From NCBI GenBank assembly GCA_028023455.1, contig JAQFVV010006215.1, forward strand, positions 4,447,230 to 4,511,229: DNA of 64,000 nt, written 5' to 3'. The DNA is from Epiperipatus broadwayi. Its lineage: Eukaryota; Onychophora; Udeonychophora; Euonychophora; Peripatidae. The translations under genes and the position numbers were made by a program. A model generated the notes under the pieces. That model did no database searches. It saw only the letters and a program-made list of their open reading frames with translations, and had not been told where the DNA came from. Positions 1 to 11,569 of this stretch are shown piece by piece (the stretch's first letter is position 1; each line of letters opens with the position of its first letter).

Positions 1-102
1 GTATATAGCCACTGGAGATAGTCAAACTATAATGGAGTAGAACAGTAACATATATGAATGCCTAGTTAAGGATATACAGAGTTTCAAAAAAGGGGGAAAA
101 GA

Positions 103-742
103 ATAATGGTTATAGGGGATATGAATGGGCATATTGAAGAAATTGATGATTATGGATAACAAGAATGGGCAGCTTTTGAAAATTTTTTGTCAGAGAGTGA
201 ATTTGAGCATTGGAAATTTATCAAATATTTATGAGGGACAATACACATGGTCTAGAAATAATATATTTCACACAATAGATTATGTATTAGTAGAGAAAGA
301 TGGAATAAATAAAGTATGGAAAATTAAAGTGTTTGATAATGAAGAGAGAGTATGTAATAGTGATCATAATTTCTTTATAATAGAAATGGTTAGTAATGTG
401 ATGGAAAATAGTAATAAAAGTAGAAAGGATAGTGAAAGATATGGATGGAGAATAAATGATAAGAATAAGTTAGAAGAATATAAAAAAAAAAGAAATCATG
501 GAAGAGTTTGTTGGGATGAATATAAGGACTGGTGTGGTGAAGTAGAAAAAGTGGCAAATAGGGTTTTAGGTGAGAATATTCAGAAGAATAAAAGTAATAA
601 AAAAGTGAGAATTAGTAAAAGTGTAAAAGAGAGGGGAAAAACATGCAGAGAATATAAATGTGCTATTAAAAACAAAGAAAGTGAAAAAGATGTTAATATT
701 AAATGGGAAAACTATTTTAAAAAAAGAAGTTGGCTAAAATAG
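103..742 (+). pseudogene. LINE endonuclease (APE-like), C-terminal half, frameshifted
   Basis: C-terminal half of the exonuclease-endonuclease-phosphatase domain that nicks target DNA. GDMN (the GDFN-type catalytic motif) is at 115-126. After a frameshift near 155-160 the frame from 125 carries YTWSRN and IDYVLV around 242-292 and the catalytic SDH at 359-367. The sequence then runs into a basic, Lys-rich linker. A TAA in the first frame near 155 and the shift to the second frame show decay. Family membership rests on three motifs in the right order and spacing. Confidence 0.85.
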
Positions 743-1203
743 ATAATTATATAGAGAGAATGAAATTAAATAGTAAATTATTGGAGGATATTAATAAAAG
801 TGGAAGAGATGGGAGTAAAAAATTTTGGAAATATATTAAAAGAAGGAATGTAGGGGAGAGAGAAATAGTATTACTAGATGATGAGGAAAAAGAGTGTAGT
901 TCTAGAGAAGAATTAGAGACAATCTTAAATAAGTATGTAATGGATATAGAAAAGATGTTAGATGTGAAGGATAGAGTGATAACAAACATAAAACTATATA
1001 GTAATGGAAATATTAGGTTTACAGAAAATGAATTGAATGAGGCAGGGAAGAAATTGAAAAGTGGAAAGGCAAGAAGTTTAGATGGATGGGCAGCAGAGAT
1101 GGTGATGAATTTGGGAAATAGGGCAAAATTAAATCTATTATCATGTTTTAATAAGATGGCACAGAAGAAGAATTTCCAGATAGCTGGAATAATACAAGAG
1201 TAA
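730..1203 (+). pseudogene. LINE EN-RT linker and start of reverse transcriptase
   Basis: A 157-codon open stretch overlapping the end of the endonuclease piece in another frame. Residues are mostly charged. The end (about 1020-1200) matches the start of LINE RT domains: a segment on the AGKKLKSGKARSLDGW pattern (K-x-GKA-x-xLDG) followed by MVMNLG and CFNKM. It joins, after a frame change, to the RT fingers at 1204 onward. No initiation signal is expected because this is internal to a broken ORF. Confidence 0.75.
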
Positions 1204-2184
1204 GGCTATTATTTAAAGAAAAGAGTAAGATCCATAGAAAGATAAACAATTATAGACCAATAGTAGTAACATCAGTGTTATATAAAGTTTTTGCATATAT
1301 GGTGGCTGGAAGGGTGGCAAAATGGATGGAAGAAAATAATATAGTGGGAGAAATGCAAGGAGGTTTTAGAATGGAAGCATATAGGAGATAGTTTATTTGT
1401 AGTCACACAACTTATAGATATGAGTAGGAATACAGGTAGACAGTTATATATGGTCTTTATAGATATAGAGAAGGCATATGATAGAGTAAATAGAAATAGA
1501 TTATGGGTAAGTTTAGTAAATTTGGGAATGGATGGAGCTTTAGTGGATCTTATTAAGAGATTGTATGAAAATAATTACTATATGTATCAATTAGGGAATA
1601 TAGAATCAGTTAAAGTTAAAAATGGAGTGGGACTAAGGCAAGGATGCTCTATGTCACCTATTTTGTTTTTGTTATATTTGAGAGAAATGGAGAGAGCAAT
1701 AGAAAGACTAGGAAGAGGGATAGAGATACCATTAATAGATGGCAAGGGAATATATACATTATCAGATCTTTTATTTGTGGATGATGTCTTCTTGTGCACA
1801 GAAAGTAGGGAAGATATGGAAGTTATGCTGAAAACATGTGCAAGAGTGGGTAAAGAGATGGGGATTAAATTTAGTGAAGAAAAATCAAAAGTAATGATGA
1901 TAAATGCTGGGGAAAAAGAAGAGAAAGAATTTTTATTGGGGGATATAAAGTTAAATGTGGTGAATAGATATAACTATTTGGGAATCATCTTAAGTAATCA
2001 GAGAAATTGCTTGGATGAATGGGAGAAAAAATTGATAAATGAAGCAAAGAAAAAAAAGGGACTGATAAAGAAATTAACAGTGTTTTCATATAATAAATAT
2101 GATGTAGCAAGAATTGTATGGAAGGAAGTGGCAGTAGCAGGGTTAACTTATGAATGTGCTTATGTGTTAGTAAAGGGGTGTTAG
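1204..2184 (+). pseudogene. LINE reverse transcriptase core, broken
   Basis: Polymerase core. NNYRPIVV and QGGFR lie around 1246-1370 in one frame. After a break near 1388 the long frame from 1420 carries motif A FIDIEKAYDRV (1456-1488), motif B GLRQGCSMSP (1630-1659) and motif C FVDD (1774-1785), where most APE LINEs have FADD. SKVMMIN and YNYLG follow. Both catalytic aspartates of motif C survive. The frame ends at 2184 and coding similarity continues in an overlapping frame. Without the frameshifts this would be an ordinary LINE RT. Confidence 0.92.
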
Positions 2185-2935
2185 ATTACTTAGAAAAAGT
2201 ACAAAGAGAAGTAGGAAGACATGCAATAGATGCAGATGTGTGGATGGCAAAGGAGGCAATTCAAGGAGAAATGGGATGGTCAAGTTTTTATATGAGAGAT
2301 GCAAAAAGCAAAATGAAAATGTTTAGTAGATTGCAATTTATGGATAATAAGAGAATAGCCAAAATAGTATTTAATTGGGTTATGAGTAAAGGACAGGCAA
2401 CAAGATGGGTGAGAAAGGTAGTATGGTATGCAGAAGATTTGGATAAAGACTTTATGTCAGTATACTTGTACAAAAGGTGGGATGATTGTGTTCGGAGGAT
2501 TGTTGAGTGTTATAGTGGCAAAGAATGGGATAGAAGAATAGATGCATTAATATAAAAATAGGGAATTGGAGAGATGGAGAACTAGTATGGAGAGTAAAAA
2601 GAATTTAAATATATATAGAAATAAACAGAATATTGGGTGTGAGTTAATTTATGATAATAGCAAGAGAAAGTAGTTTACTGTTTAAGGCTCGAACAGGATT
2701 GTTAGCAACAAGGGAATATACACATAAATGGAGAAATGTGGGTGATTTAGTCTGCAAGTTATGTAAGGAAGGCATGGAAAATATTAGGCATCTGCTAATT
2801 GAATGTAAATGCTTACAAGCAGAAAGGGTACAAATAATGAAGTTGTGGGAGAATAAATATAAACAAAGTGATTATACAGAAAGTGGGTTCTTGGTTTTTA
2901 TGCTGGGTTTGGAAAAAGATAAGGGGATGATCTAG
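2154..2935 (+). pseudogene. LINE C-terminal domain with CCHC-like zinc motif
   Basis: Two open pieces (2154-2555 and 2651-2935) in different frames make up the region after RT. The second piece holds C-x2-C-x8-H-x4-C (residues 35, 38, 47 and 52 of that piece), the C-terminal zinc motif common in CR1, L2 and jockey-like LINEs. The 2556-2650 gap contains stops. The order and distance to RT agree with one ancestral ORF2. Confidence 0.8.
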
Positions 2936-3348
2936 ATATAAAGGCCATAGAGTGGACAAAGATGATGTTGTGGAAATGGGATGGAGCAGGATAGAGAAGA
3001 ATATGGAAAAAACTATAGGTGGGGAATGGAAAGGGAAGGTAAGGTGGCTAACAGGTTTCTCTGGCATAATGATCGAGAGATTCACGATTTCGATAAAAAA
3101 GAAGCCATAGCACATCACATCACATCCATAGCCTTAGCCAGTCTCTAGTTATTTGATTTTGACAAAAAATATTTCAAGGACATAGATTAAATATTAACTG
3201 CATTAAGTAATCTTATAATGAACAAAATTTTAAACTTAAGCTTTACAACCTGACCAGCTATAACAACTTAAAACTACTAACAAGGCATAAAAGTATATGT
3301 ATGCTTAAAGAAAGCAAAAATTTTGTTAATAATATTCAAGAAGAATAG

Positions 3349-3462
3349 TCATGCATTGGTAGCCAAGAAATCAGCACAGCTGCCTTGAAAGCAGGCAACT
3401 GCTTGCAGACAGTTGTCGCAGGTTCGCTTCCCAACCGATGCTTTGATATGGAAAAAAAAAAA
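3349..3462 (+). mobile_element. tRNA-like retroposon copy 1
   Basis: A tRNA-shaped unit: GCATTGG at 3353-3359 pairs with CCGATGC at 3435-3441 as an acceptor-like stem, a B box GGTTCGCTTCC lies at 3421-3431, and an A-rich tail follows at 3451-3462. The A box and anticodon arm are degraded and carry an internal insertion. It belongs to the same family as the units at 10.2, 20.2, 31.8, 34.7 and 45.3 kb. Target-site duplication is unclear here. Confidence 0.75.
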
Positions 3463-3649
3463 TAAAAGAAATTGTGAACTTTATCTTCTATCCCTTTGAA
3501 ACTCTTTATAATCTATGTTAAGAGACTTTTCACCATTATTTTAGCGAGATTTTGTTATTATTAGTAAAAAAAAAAAGAATAATAGAATAGTAGATTTTTA
3601 ATAGAGATAATCTTTAGTTTAATAAAGGATTAGTGATAATCATTGACAT

Positions 3650-3900
3650 TTTTATCTGGGGTGCTTCATGTCAAAGTTATGGGTAGAATAAGTTTGACAC
3701 TTGTAAATCAAATAATTTGCTATTGATAAATATTGAACAAATAATAAAAATATGTTTAACAGATTGTTATTTGGTCCAACTGATGAGTGCTGGTTTAGCA
3801 TGAAATGCATCTTAGGGATCATTTATCTTTTTATGTGTCTTTATTTATTTATATTTTTCAAGAATGTGTAGTGGAGCGAGGTTATTAAGTACATCTAAAT
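3650..3900 (+). repeat. Hammerhead-bearing repeat, family B2, decayed copy
   Basis: Alignable by eye over most of its length with the reverse complement of 14.50-14.77 kb. Shared blocks include TTTGACACTT, the ribozyme core and the downstream CATTTATC / CATATATC segment. Only one unit is seen here. The AT-rich ends make boundaries approximate. Confidence 0.65.
3766..3826 (+). ncRNA. Hammerhead ribozyme (type I), decayed, family B2
   Basis: Core CTGATGA at 3780-3786, stem II TGCT/AGCA closed by a G-U pair with a 5-nt loop, then GAAA at 3802-3805. Stem III would be ATG/CAT with no loop (a 2-nt deletion relative to other copies), with C at position 17. Stem I is only partly paired, so self-cleavage is doubtful. 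Confidence 0.55.
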
Positions 3901-5331
3901 TTTAATAGAATACTATTATTAATATATTTTTTGAACTGAAACTTAATTTTAATGTTGATCTTTTTGGTTTTGATCCAAAATGGATGTTAGTGTTGTTTTT
4001 GCTGTTTTGAAATTACAACTAATATTTAAAAAATTTTGATACTCAATTAGATAAAATTAGTTAATAGAATTGTTTTAAGCCCTCTCATCTATCAAAAAAT
4101 GGTTCAGTAACTATAAATCTTGAGCTGTCCGCATATTAAATTTCATTTAAATTTGTTGCAAAAAATATTAAATTTACGCAAATAAAAATATAACTTTCTT
4201 ACCAAGGATAATATGGTCCTGGAATAGAACAATAAGAGTCTAAATTTAAATTGCAAGGTGCGGTATAATTGCTTTCTGAGTACACTACTGTAAAAAACCC
4301 AAGCAGTAAGCCAAAATGCTGAAACAGAGATTATATTAATAATTATATATTACACATTATCATACGTTATCATTACAAATTATCATTGTCTAAAATTATA
4401 CTAATTATTTCTTTATTTTAATTATGTATTTTTGCATAAATAAAAATGTGTTTGTTAGTATTCATGTTATGAAATTTTGGTCACGTGTGTAAAAAAAATG
4501 GCTAAAATAATTTCTGACAGGTTTGGTAAGATTAAAAAAATAAAAAATATATATTTATTCGTTGAAACTTTACGTTAGGCTTTTTTTTTTAACTTAAAAA
4601 AACAACAACTGTTTTTAAATATTTTATTAAATATATATTTTAATGTAATTGACCAAGATATTTACTAACGCAGTTTCAAACTATAATTCTAAACAGTCAA
4701 CTTCTACACACACATTGTACTGACGTCTTAAACCAACATTGTTTTTGTTGACTGTAAGGAAACTCTCTATCCAAGTCACATGATAGAGACTTTGACAGTA
4801 ATGTGCATGTATAGCAGTTGATTACCATCTGTTTAGAATTAAATATATTTTTAGTAAATCTTCTCAATTTAATTAAAATGAAAGAATATATAGACAACTT
4901 GTTACTAGTAAATAAGAAGATACATTATCAAATGAACTAATTAATGAGTTATTTCAAATAATGTGATAGAATTTTCAATTAGCATCAGAGTTCCTTTCAA
5001 TTAATATTGGTGGCATATTTAAGTGTTCCAATTCTGAATGAATTGTTAAATCAAAACCATAAAAGTTTAGACGAACCGAAACACATTGAATTAGATACCC
5101 CATAGAGAAAATATAGCTATACCATCATCATCACTATGCTTTTGTTTTGGAATAACCTAACTGCAGTGAAAAAGGACCAATAAAGCTTCATTAACAAAAG
5201 ACATTTAATTATAAATTACTTGCACTAGAAGTTTACTAAATTCAATTCAGTACATATTTAAGAGAAATTTAAATTAGGTGTTAAAAATAGTTTCAGCAGT
5301 TTACTTTTTTAATCATCACACGTATGCCAAA
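3901..5331. other. AT-rich stretch, nothing recognised
   Basis: No coding-like, RNA or clear repeat signal. Short open frames such as the one at 4697-4897 lack any motif and look like chance. Confidence 0.5.
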
Positions 5332-5415
5332 ATACAAAGTTTCTCACTGATGAAAGTCATAAGCTTGAAACTAGTCTGGGATATTGGATAGAGCAGCACT
5401 AGATAGGAATTTATT
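5332..5415 (+). ncRNA. Hammerhead ribozyme (type I), family A fragment
   Basis: CTGATGA at 5347-5353, stem II AAG/CTT (plus T-G), GAAA at 5367-5370, then stem III AC/GT with loop TA. U16.1 is at 5375 and C17 at 5376 (a GUC cleavage triplet). Inner stem I TCTCA pairs with TGGGA. Outer stem I ATACAA (5332-5337) pairs with TTGGAT (5384-5389) with one mismatch. The stem II bases differ from the 21.2-kb copy at a G-C versus A-T pair, a compensatory change. Only the ribozyme and a little body survive. Confidence 0.7.
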
Positions 5416-6200
5416 ATACATTATCATATTTATCTATTAATTACTATTGCTTACAGTAAGTGCATGGCAGTGATGAAAGAAAAAAATATGCTGCTGAAAT
5501 AATATAAATATGAAGTTATGTGACAAAGTTCAAAATATGCAACATCAGAAATAACACTATATATGCATAGACTTATAAAAGAGCCATTTTTCAATTTATT
5601 CAGATAAATATGTCATAAAAATATTTATAGCAATAATATAAGTTTATTTGACCAGCAATGGCTACAACATCATTTGTGTAACATAGAGCTATAGGAGTAA
5701 TATGATACCACCCCTAATAAAAGTTATTTTATGATATAATTAAAATTTCAAATTTGATTTTTTTTTATTATAGACATTATTTAAATGTGTTATAATATTT
5801 TTATAAAAAAAATTAAAAACCACAAATTGCAAAAAATGAAAAAAATAAATTTACTTCCATTTAGAAAAAAGGAAAAATAAAATTATTTCCAATTAGAATA
5901 ACTGGAATGAATTGACTGATTTCTTTTGGGGAAAAATAACAGTTATCATAATAAATCAGTTATGTGTATATTTTGGTTGTTACATTTTCTTACTAAATTC
6001 TCAAAGTAAAAAGTAGAAAAAAATAGTCATAAATTATAAAAAATGAAGAACTAAAATATTAATATTTAGATTACAATGGTATGAGATACTACTAAATTCC
6101 AAAAAAGTGGCATAAAACTTACACTATATGAGAAAAAATTAACCTAATTAAGTTTTTGCAAAATACAGACCTATCTAGAAAGATACTGAGATAGATATCT
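5416..6200. other. AT-rich stretch, nothing recognised
   Basis: Homopolymer-rich sequence with no supported feature. Confidence 0.5.
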
Positions 6201-6261
6201 CTTCATGATAAATGCTTAGCTAGAGAAAGCATTTAAAATATTTCTATCAGGACCCCCCAAA

Positions 6262-6302
6262 CCTCTGACTATGGTTTCATGCTTTGGTACTCCTCAGAGA
6301 GG
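6262..6302 (-). ncRNA. Hammerhead-like ribozyme, left arm of family G
   Basis: On the minus strand: AGAGG/CCTCT inner stem I, CTGAGGA (complement of 6291-6297; N7 is G), a weak stem II, GAAA (6275-6278), and stem III A-C-C/A-G-T with one mismatch. C17 lies opposite 6267. Slightly decayed relative to the right arm. Confidence 0.5.
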
Positions 6303-6332
6303 TGCTAGGCTAGGTTCAGACACAAGATCTAC

Positions 6333-6373
6333 CCTCTCTGAGGAGTGCCAAAAAACGAAACCATGGTCAGAGG
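6333..6373 (+). ncRNA. Hammerhead-like ribozyme, right arm of family G
   Basis: CTGAGGA at 6338-6344, GAAA at 6357-6360, stem III ACC/GGT with loop AT, U16.1 at 6367, C17 at 6368 (GUC triplet). Inner stem I CCTCT pairs with AGAGG at 6369-6373. Stem II is poor here (right strand mutated to an A-run); the left arm suggests an ancestral GTGC/GCAT stem. Confidence 0.55.
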
Positions 6374-6440
6374 CTTGGGGGGGGGGGATCCTGACAGAGA
6401 TATTTTAAATGTTTTCTCTAGCTAAGCATTTATCATGAAG

Positions 6441-8879
6441 CTTGTTGAGGAATTGGCAATCCTCATTGCTTATAACTTACAAGCTTAAGAGAATAGGGTC
6501 ATGTGATCTATGAATTTTATTTTGACTATTTTTAGATATCTTTTCAGTTTATAAAATTCTATGAAATTAAAGCATATGAAAAGTTCTAGCAGTACCACAT
6601 ATTGCTTGCAGCCATTGAGGGTTAAATCTACTATTTGAACTTTAACAATTACATTAAAAATTTAATATCACTTAAAGAAAGGGGAAATTTTATAAATCCT
6701 GTGTCAACTTTATCTTGCCTTAAAGTTTATTATAATATTTATTTAATCTATAATATAAATAATAGCTCTATCATTATTTAAATATTTACATTTTATGAGT
6801 TATTATTAATCTTTTTTATTACTGTGTGAAATTGATAATTATTTATTAAGAATCTCTGTGAATTGTTGATTTATTAGATTAAATATTATATACATTATTC
6901 AAGTCTTTTGTTTTACTGATTCTAGCTCTGATCATATATTGAAGATATAAATATGCACTCACATATATATACTTTATGTTGGTAACATTAAAAAAATCAT
7001 GAAGAAATTTTGTTTTAAAATTTTAATAAGTTTTAATAAATAAAAATTAAATATATATTTTAAACGCACAGATAAATGTATATGGTATAGTAATTATAAA
7101 ATTATTTTATTAAATTAAATATATATATATTCTAAAAAGTTGTAAAAGCTAATTAATTCTAAATTTAGTTTTAAAAGCAGGTTAAAAACAAAAGGTATTT
7201 TCTTTTAACAGTAATTAAAAATGGAAATGACATTCTCGGAAAAAGTAATAAAAATGCGTGTAACCAGATCATAAATTAAAATAAGGAGATAAATAATTAA
7301 CATAATTTAATTAAAAAGGCTGTTATTCCCACTCAAAGATAAGAGCTTGCAAATATGACATTGAGAAAATAATCTCAGACCACAACAAATTCTCAGAAGT
7401 TATCTATAGCCAATAGATCAAAGGATCCAAGAGATGAGTGATGGATCCAAATTTTACAGATAAGATAGCTCCAAATTATATAAATAGTGCTGGAAATTAC
7501 ATTTGATGATTATGATTAGTCTGCTTTAATTAATTTTTGTCTGCTTCCAAGATTCTATTCTTCTTCTAATAGTCTCTATATACTGTTATTAAGATTATTA
7601 TTATTATTTGGTTGCTCTGCTAGATCTAAGATGCAAAAGTAGAGAAGCCATTATCTACTTCACTCTGTCAAGCTGGCAGAGGAAATGCTGAAAATGCATC
7701 ACTGAGTCCCGAGAAAAAAAACCATCATCAAGGGAAGAAAACATCTGAACATGTCTCCACTATGTATTCACCTGATGTGAGTAAAGGTCTGATATCCAGT
7801 GCTAAACCAACTACCAAAACAAGACTTAATTGATATCTACACATTCTAAATGAATGTGAAATAGTTATTTAAACCTACCATCACTATAGCTTTGGTTTAA
7901 TAGATACACTGCAAATTAAACCAATACCTAACTACTGAACATGAACTTTTGATGCTGAAAGAATAAATATGAACATTAATTATTATTTATCTCCTGTCTA
8001 ATAAAATATGCTACTAAATAGTTATTAATTTAATCTATTTATAATTGTAAATTAATGATCAGGCTAATGCATATGGAAAATCAGAAACAGCTAGAAATAG
8101 AGGAAAGTGACTTGACCAAAAAACCAGAAGCCAAACAGGTTATAGATGCTGAAAGCTCATAAACAAAATATTGATGGCACAGTTGAGATAGATGACCACC
8201 AAGAATATATTAATAAAAAGTTAAATGTAGTTTATATATATATATTTCAACAAAAAATTCTAACAAGAAGTATTATAGATTAATGAGAAAACTTGTTGAA
8301 TCCACAAGGATTGTCAATTAGTAATAATTGATAATTTCTTGGAAACATTCAAAGTTAAAAGTTATCTCTGTTTATATGGATATAATCTCCTCATTTCTAT
8401 TCTTTATTATAATAACAATCCATGAAAATATTTAATTCAACATATATAATAAAAGTTTATATAATTAGGTAAATAAAAAATGAAAATGTAAATTAAGAAT
8501 GATAAGAATGTATTTAATTAAAGTCTTAAGTAAACAATTAATTGAATATGTGATTAGTGATGAATTCAAAGTAAATGTATACCAAACTTAGTCTTTGAGC
8601 ATTTGCAAGATTATTAAAGTGAATACTTAGGATTTATGCTTTGAGAATACTAAGGTGAGTCATTTGTAATAAAGTTTATTTACATCTTCATGGAATAAAA
8701 TTTTATTCTTGCAATTAGCATTGTCTAAACTTCTTTACCACATATCTTGATAACCTCTTACAAAGCAAGACTCTTATTGGATGACTTATAATTAGACATA
8801 TAAGTTTTTATGAGATTTTAATATTGTTTGTATGGTAATATTAGTTTGTATGCTTCACCTGGATTGTTTAATTTGTGTG
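6441..8879. other. AT-rich stretch, nothing recognised
   Basis: No exon, RNA or transposon signal that I can support. It includes simple AT tracts and a slightly GC-richer patch at 7620-7800 without coding character. Confidence 0.4.
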
Positions 8880-9052
8880 TAATGTCAAAAATGGAAATGA
8901 TTTTGTTGCCTTCAGTATTTGCTCTCATTTTCAGCTCTACTTCTCAATATTCTTTGATAGAATCTCAATTATTTTTTCTTTTATCAGACTTTTTTAGATT
9001 ATCTCTAATCCATATTTGATAATTTACTTCATAATTAAATTTATAATTTGTA

Positions 9053-9427
9053 TTAGTATGCTGATTTTGTAACTATTTTTAAGCTCATTAAAATTACTTT
9101 TAGAATTATTATTATATGATTTACTTTGATCACTTTATGAATTAATTGTAACATTAATTTTGACTTCAACTTTCTCACCATCAATAGATGTATAAGTGTT
9201 TTGTCACTTATTGTTAAAAGCCTTATGTGGTGTGTGAATAGTACTGAATATAGAGCCTCATGTAAATCAAGTATGCAACTTTTGTTTAATATCTGCTTTA
9301 ATTCATGGTGCATCTTTTTTGCCAGATCATTGAATTCTGAATGATAAGGAGTTAACACATGTGCCACTCCCCATTTTTCTATTGTATCTTCAAACTTTTT
9401 TGATATAAAAGCTGTTCTATTATCCAA
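9053..9427 (-). pseudogene. Ty3-type integrase catalytic core fragment
   Basis: A 124-codon open piece. The first residues follow the integrase D-N-x-x-x-F-x-S-x-x-F pattern, and further on PYH, then a segment where NGLAER-type residues are expected but altered, then the Lys that normally follows. The first catalytic aspartate region is missing or in another frame. After about residue 75 the frame drifts from family similarity. Integrase joins cDNA to chromosomal DNA; this copy cannot. Confidence 0.8.
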
Positions 9428-9516
9428 AACTAATAATTCTGCAAGACCATGAAATGAGAAAATCTATCGAAGTTCTTTTATTACTTCCTCATAGTTTGTG
9501 GGTTTTTTTTTTTTTT

Positions 9517-9747
9517 TCAAATAATAATCCACTTTGAATATACTTCCACAGTTCCTAGAATCATATAGTCTTTAATTGGCCTGCATAGAGCACATTTATT
9601 TTTTACATGTTGTGTTTGCCTTTCTTTGATATGCATCACATTTTTAATATAGTTTTCTATATTTGCATTTATGCTAGACCACCATATATACTCAAAGCTA
9701 TGCCAGGTGACTGTGATATATACAATCACTTTTTTTCTGTCTGTCAT
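9517..9747 (-). pseudogene. Ty3-type integrase N-terminal (zinc-binding) fragment
   Basis: A 76-codon open piece showing IWWSSINANIENYIKN (the W-x-x-M/I-N-x-D/N-I-E-x-Y pattern before the HHCC cysteines), then a KERQTQ segment, and ending with VEVYSKW, the start of the catalytic core (V-D-x-YSKW). One of the zinc-ligand cysteines appears replaced by Val-Met. It lies just upstream in coding order of the core fragment at 9053-9427. Confidence 0.75.
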
Positions 9748-10099
9748 TAGGATGATAACTCAGTCTCCATTTAGAACACATCCTTTTGATATGGATAATT
9801 GTTCATGAACATTCCAAAAAGCTTGATGTGCAAATTTTAGCCTTTTCACTGACCCCAATCATTGCTTATCCAATTACAAAAAAATAACACTCATCTTGCT
9901 TGTCTGGTTCAAATTTGCAGTGCCTTAGTGTTTCTGCTTTAAAAGTATTGATATAGTTTATAACTTCTTATCCTTAACATTTTCCATTTTGTAAGGTAAG
10001 CATGATAACAGGAGTTATTTGTTTGCCGTTTTTATAATTTAATTAATAATTATATGTGGAGAATATTATGTGTTAATGAATCATTTGCAGGCTAAGATG

Positions 10100-10380
10100 A
10101 TTTGTCCAAGGTTTTTTTTAAAAAAAAAATACCTGGGAGCAGTTCATGATCAGTAATTAGCTTAAATGGTCTATCAGTATAGGCATCAATGACTTTTTTT
10201 TTCAAGTGTCATAGCATTGGCTGGGACGCGAACCCGCAACCCGGGAAACTGCTTGCAAGTGCAAGGCAGTCACGCTGACCTCTCGGCCACCATTAATGAC
10301 TTTTTTATAGTGAAAATAACCAAAGCTTCTTTATCTAAATGACTACTTTGAATAATGTTCTCCTTACTTGTATCATGGGT
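10100..10380 (-). pseudogene. Ty3-type RNase H fragment, split by a retroposon
   Basis: Minus-strand translation on both sides of the 10.2-kb insertion gives KEAL-x-I and then PFKLITDHELL, matching the RNase H pattern (KE-x-L-A-I ... F-x-x-x-TDH-x-x-L) of Ty3 elements. The inserted tRNA-like unit duplicates 12 bp of this coding sequence. Not a continuous reading frame. Confidence 0.75.
10200..10294 (-). mobile_element. tRNA-like retroposon copy 2 with target-site duplication
   Basis: Minus strand: A-box-like GGCCGAGAGGTCAGC (complement of 10274-10288), B box GGGTTCGCGTCCC (10223-10235), acceptor-like end CCAATGC, then TATGACA and a short A tail. Flanked by the 12-bp direct repeat AATGACTTTTTT at 10188-10199 and 10295-10306. 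The anticodon-loop region has a duplicated CTTGCA hexamer. The 5' end is slightly truncated. Confidence 0.9.
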
Positions 10381-10788
10381 TATTTATGTCCTCATTTTCA
10401 TTCTCAAAGGCATAAGAAATTAACATTATCTCTAATACAATGAACTAATAATTAGTCCACTATAAGTAATGATTTATTGCATTTAAAAGTCTTATTTTTT
10501 AACCGCATGCCTTTGATTTTTTTCTAAGTAAATCATGAAGTGGTATTAAGACTTTCTCTGAAGAAAACTTTCAAAAAAATTGACAAGATCCAAAAAAGCT
10601 TGTAATGCCTTCATTGATTTAAGTATGAGGCCATTCTCATGGTTCTAACTTTTTGGGGGTTGTTGTTTTTTTTCATTTTGGTTGTTTTTTTTTTTTTCAT
10701 TTTTTAATTAGTAAAACATGACCTAGAAATTATATTTTTCAGATTTTCCAAATACATTTTTTCTGCATTTAGTTTTACCCAAATTTCT

Positions 10789-11480
10789 TTAATTTAGTAC
10801 ACATTTTAACTGCTGATTGAGTTCTGCATCTGCATTGGCTATTGCTAATATAACAACATTGACCCCTTCTGTATCTCTCAGAAGTGAGTCAATTTTTGCA
10901 TGAAATATATTTGGAGTGGTTGTTAATCTAAAACACAACTGTAAGCCTTCATATGTTGCTAGTGTATGTATGCTGGTTGATTCCTCACTCATCAGAATTT
11001 AGTGAAATGCTGATTTCAAATCCAGTTTGGCAAAAGTTTTACAATTTTGTAATTGGACTAATATTGCCCTAACATTTGAAACCAGAGTATAAATTCTTTT
11101 AAAAAATTTATTAATAGAAATATAATAATCTTTATATTTACTGTTAAGCTTGGATGTGACCATTGCATTCCACTCCAAAATTTCTGTAGAAGTTAAGATA
11201 ACTATTATTAATCATTTATCACAAAATATTTTTTACTTTCTCTTACATGGCAAAAGATAATCTTCTGGGTTTACAAGTTATTGGTTTGGAATCTTCTTTC
11301 ATTTGTAGATTCACTTCAGGAGTCTTTATTCCATCATAATCAACATTGACAATATTTTCAAACGTTGTACAAAGATCCTTCACAAATTTCACATTTTCTG
11401 TTATACTGATGTTTATCCCTAGGGATCTGAATCACCTTTCCTGTAACAGGATTAATATGTTTTCATAAAATATAGAAAGA
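10789..11480 (-). pseudogene. Ty3-type reverse transcriptase fragment, catalytic YxDD lost
   Basis: Minus strand: a pre-RT segment with KP-x-x-CKPRRL (about 11.27 kb), an EWNAMV segment near 11.17 kb, motif A FAKLDLKSAFH (11002-11034), then the open piece 10789-10992 starting MSEEST and continuing to VVILAI. Where Ty3 RTs have V-Y/V-x-DD-I, the two aspartates are Leu-Ala (residues 49-50), so the active site is gone. Stops and frameshifts separate the blocks. Confidence 0.85.
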
Positions 11481-11569
11481 AATAGTTACTCTTTTTTTAA
11501 ATTTAAACTGTCATCTACTTTTACCATTTCTTCTGATCTTTATTAATATATTTAACTATTATGTTTGAT

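Larger units (their letters stand above)
1..3130 (+). mobile_element. Decayed APE-RT non-LTR retrotransposon (LINE), 5' end outside window
   Basis: A LINE whose single long reading frame would encode an apurinic-type endonuclease, a reverse transcriptase and a C-terminal zinc motif. These drive target-primed reverse transcription in the nucleus. The coding strand is plus, and the order EN, RT, zinc motif is preserved, but frameshifts and stops break it into at least five pieces, so it is dead. The 3' end is probably the short CACAT-type repeat at 3111-3126, like the simple-repeat tails of RTE/CR1-like LINEs. Codon use is extremely A-rich. The clade is not settled (CR1/L2/RTE-X type are possible). 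The N-terminal part of the endonuclease lies before position 1. Confidence 0.9.
6201..6440. mobile_element. Palindromic (foldback) element with a hammerhead in each arm, family G
   Basis: Arms at about 6201-6302 and 6334-6440 are reverse complements with scattered mismatches and a ~30-base centre. The outer termini are CTTCATGATAAATGC. C-run/G-run blocks sit inside the arms (6252-6258 and 6377-6388). No target duplication is obvious. Confidence 0.85.

Noticed and set aside
125-742. Stand-alone bacterial-type ORF
   Set aside because: Motifs identify it as the endonuclease part of a LINE in an animal genome.
10981-11000. CTGATGA on the minus strand near the Ty3-type RT
   Set aside because: Part of the RT coding sequence; no GAAA or stems follow.
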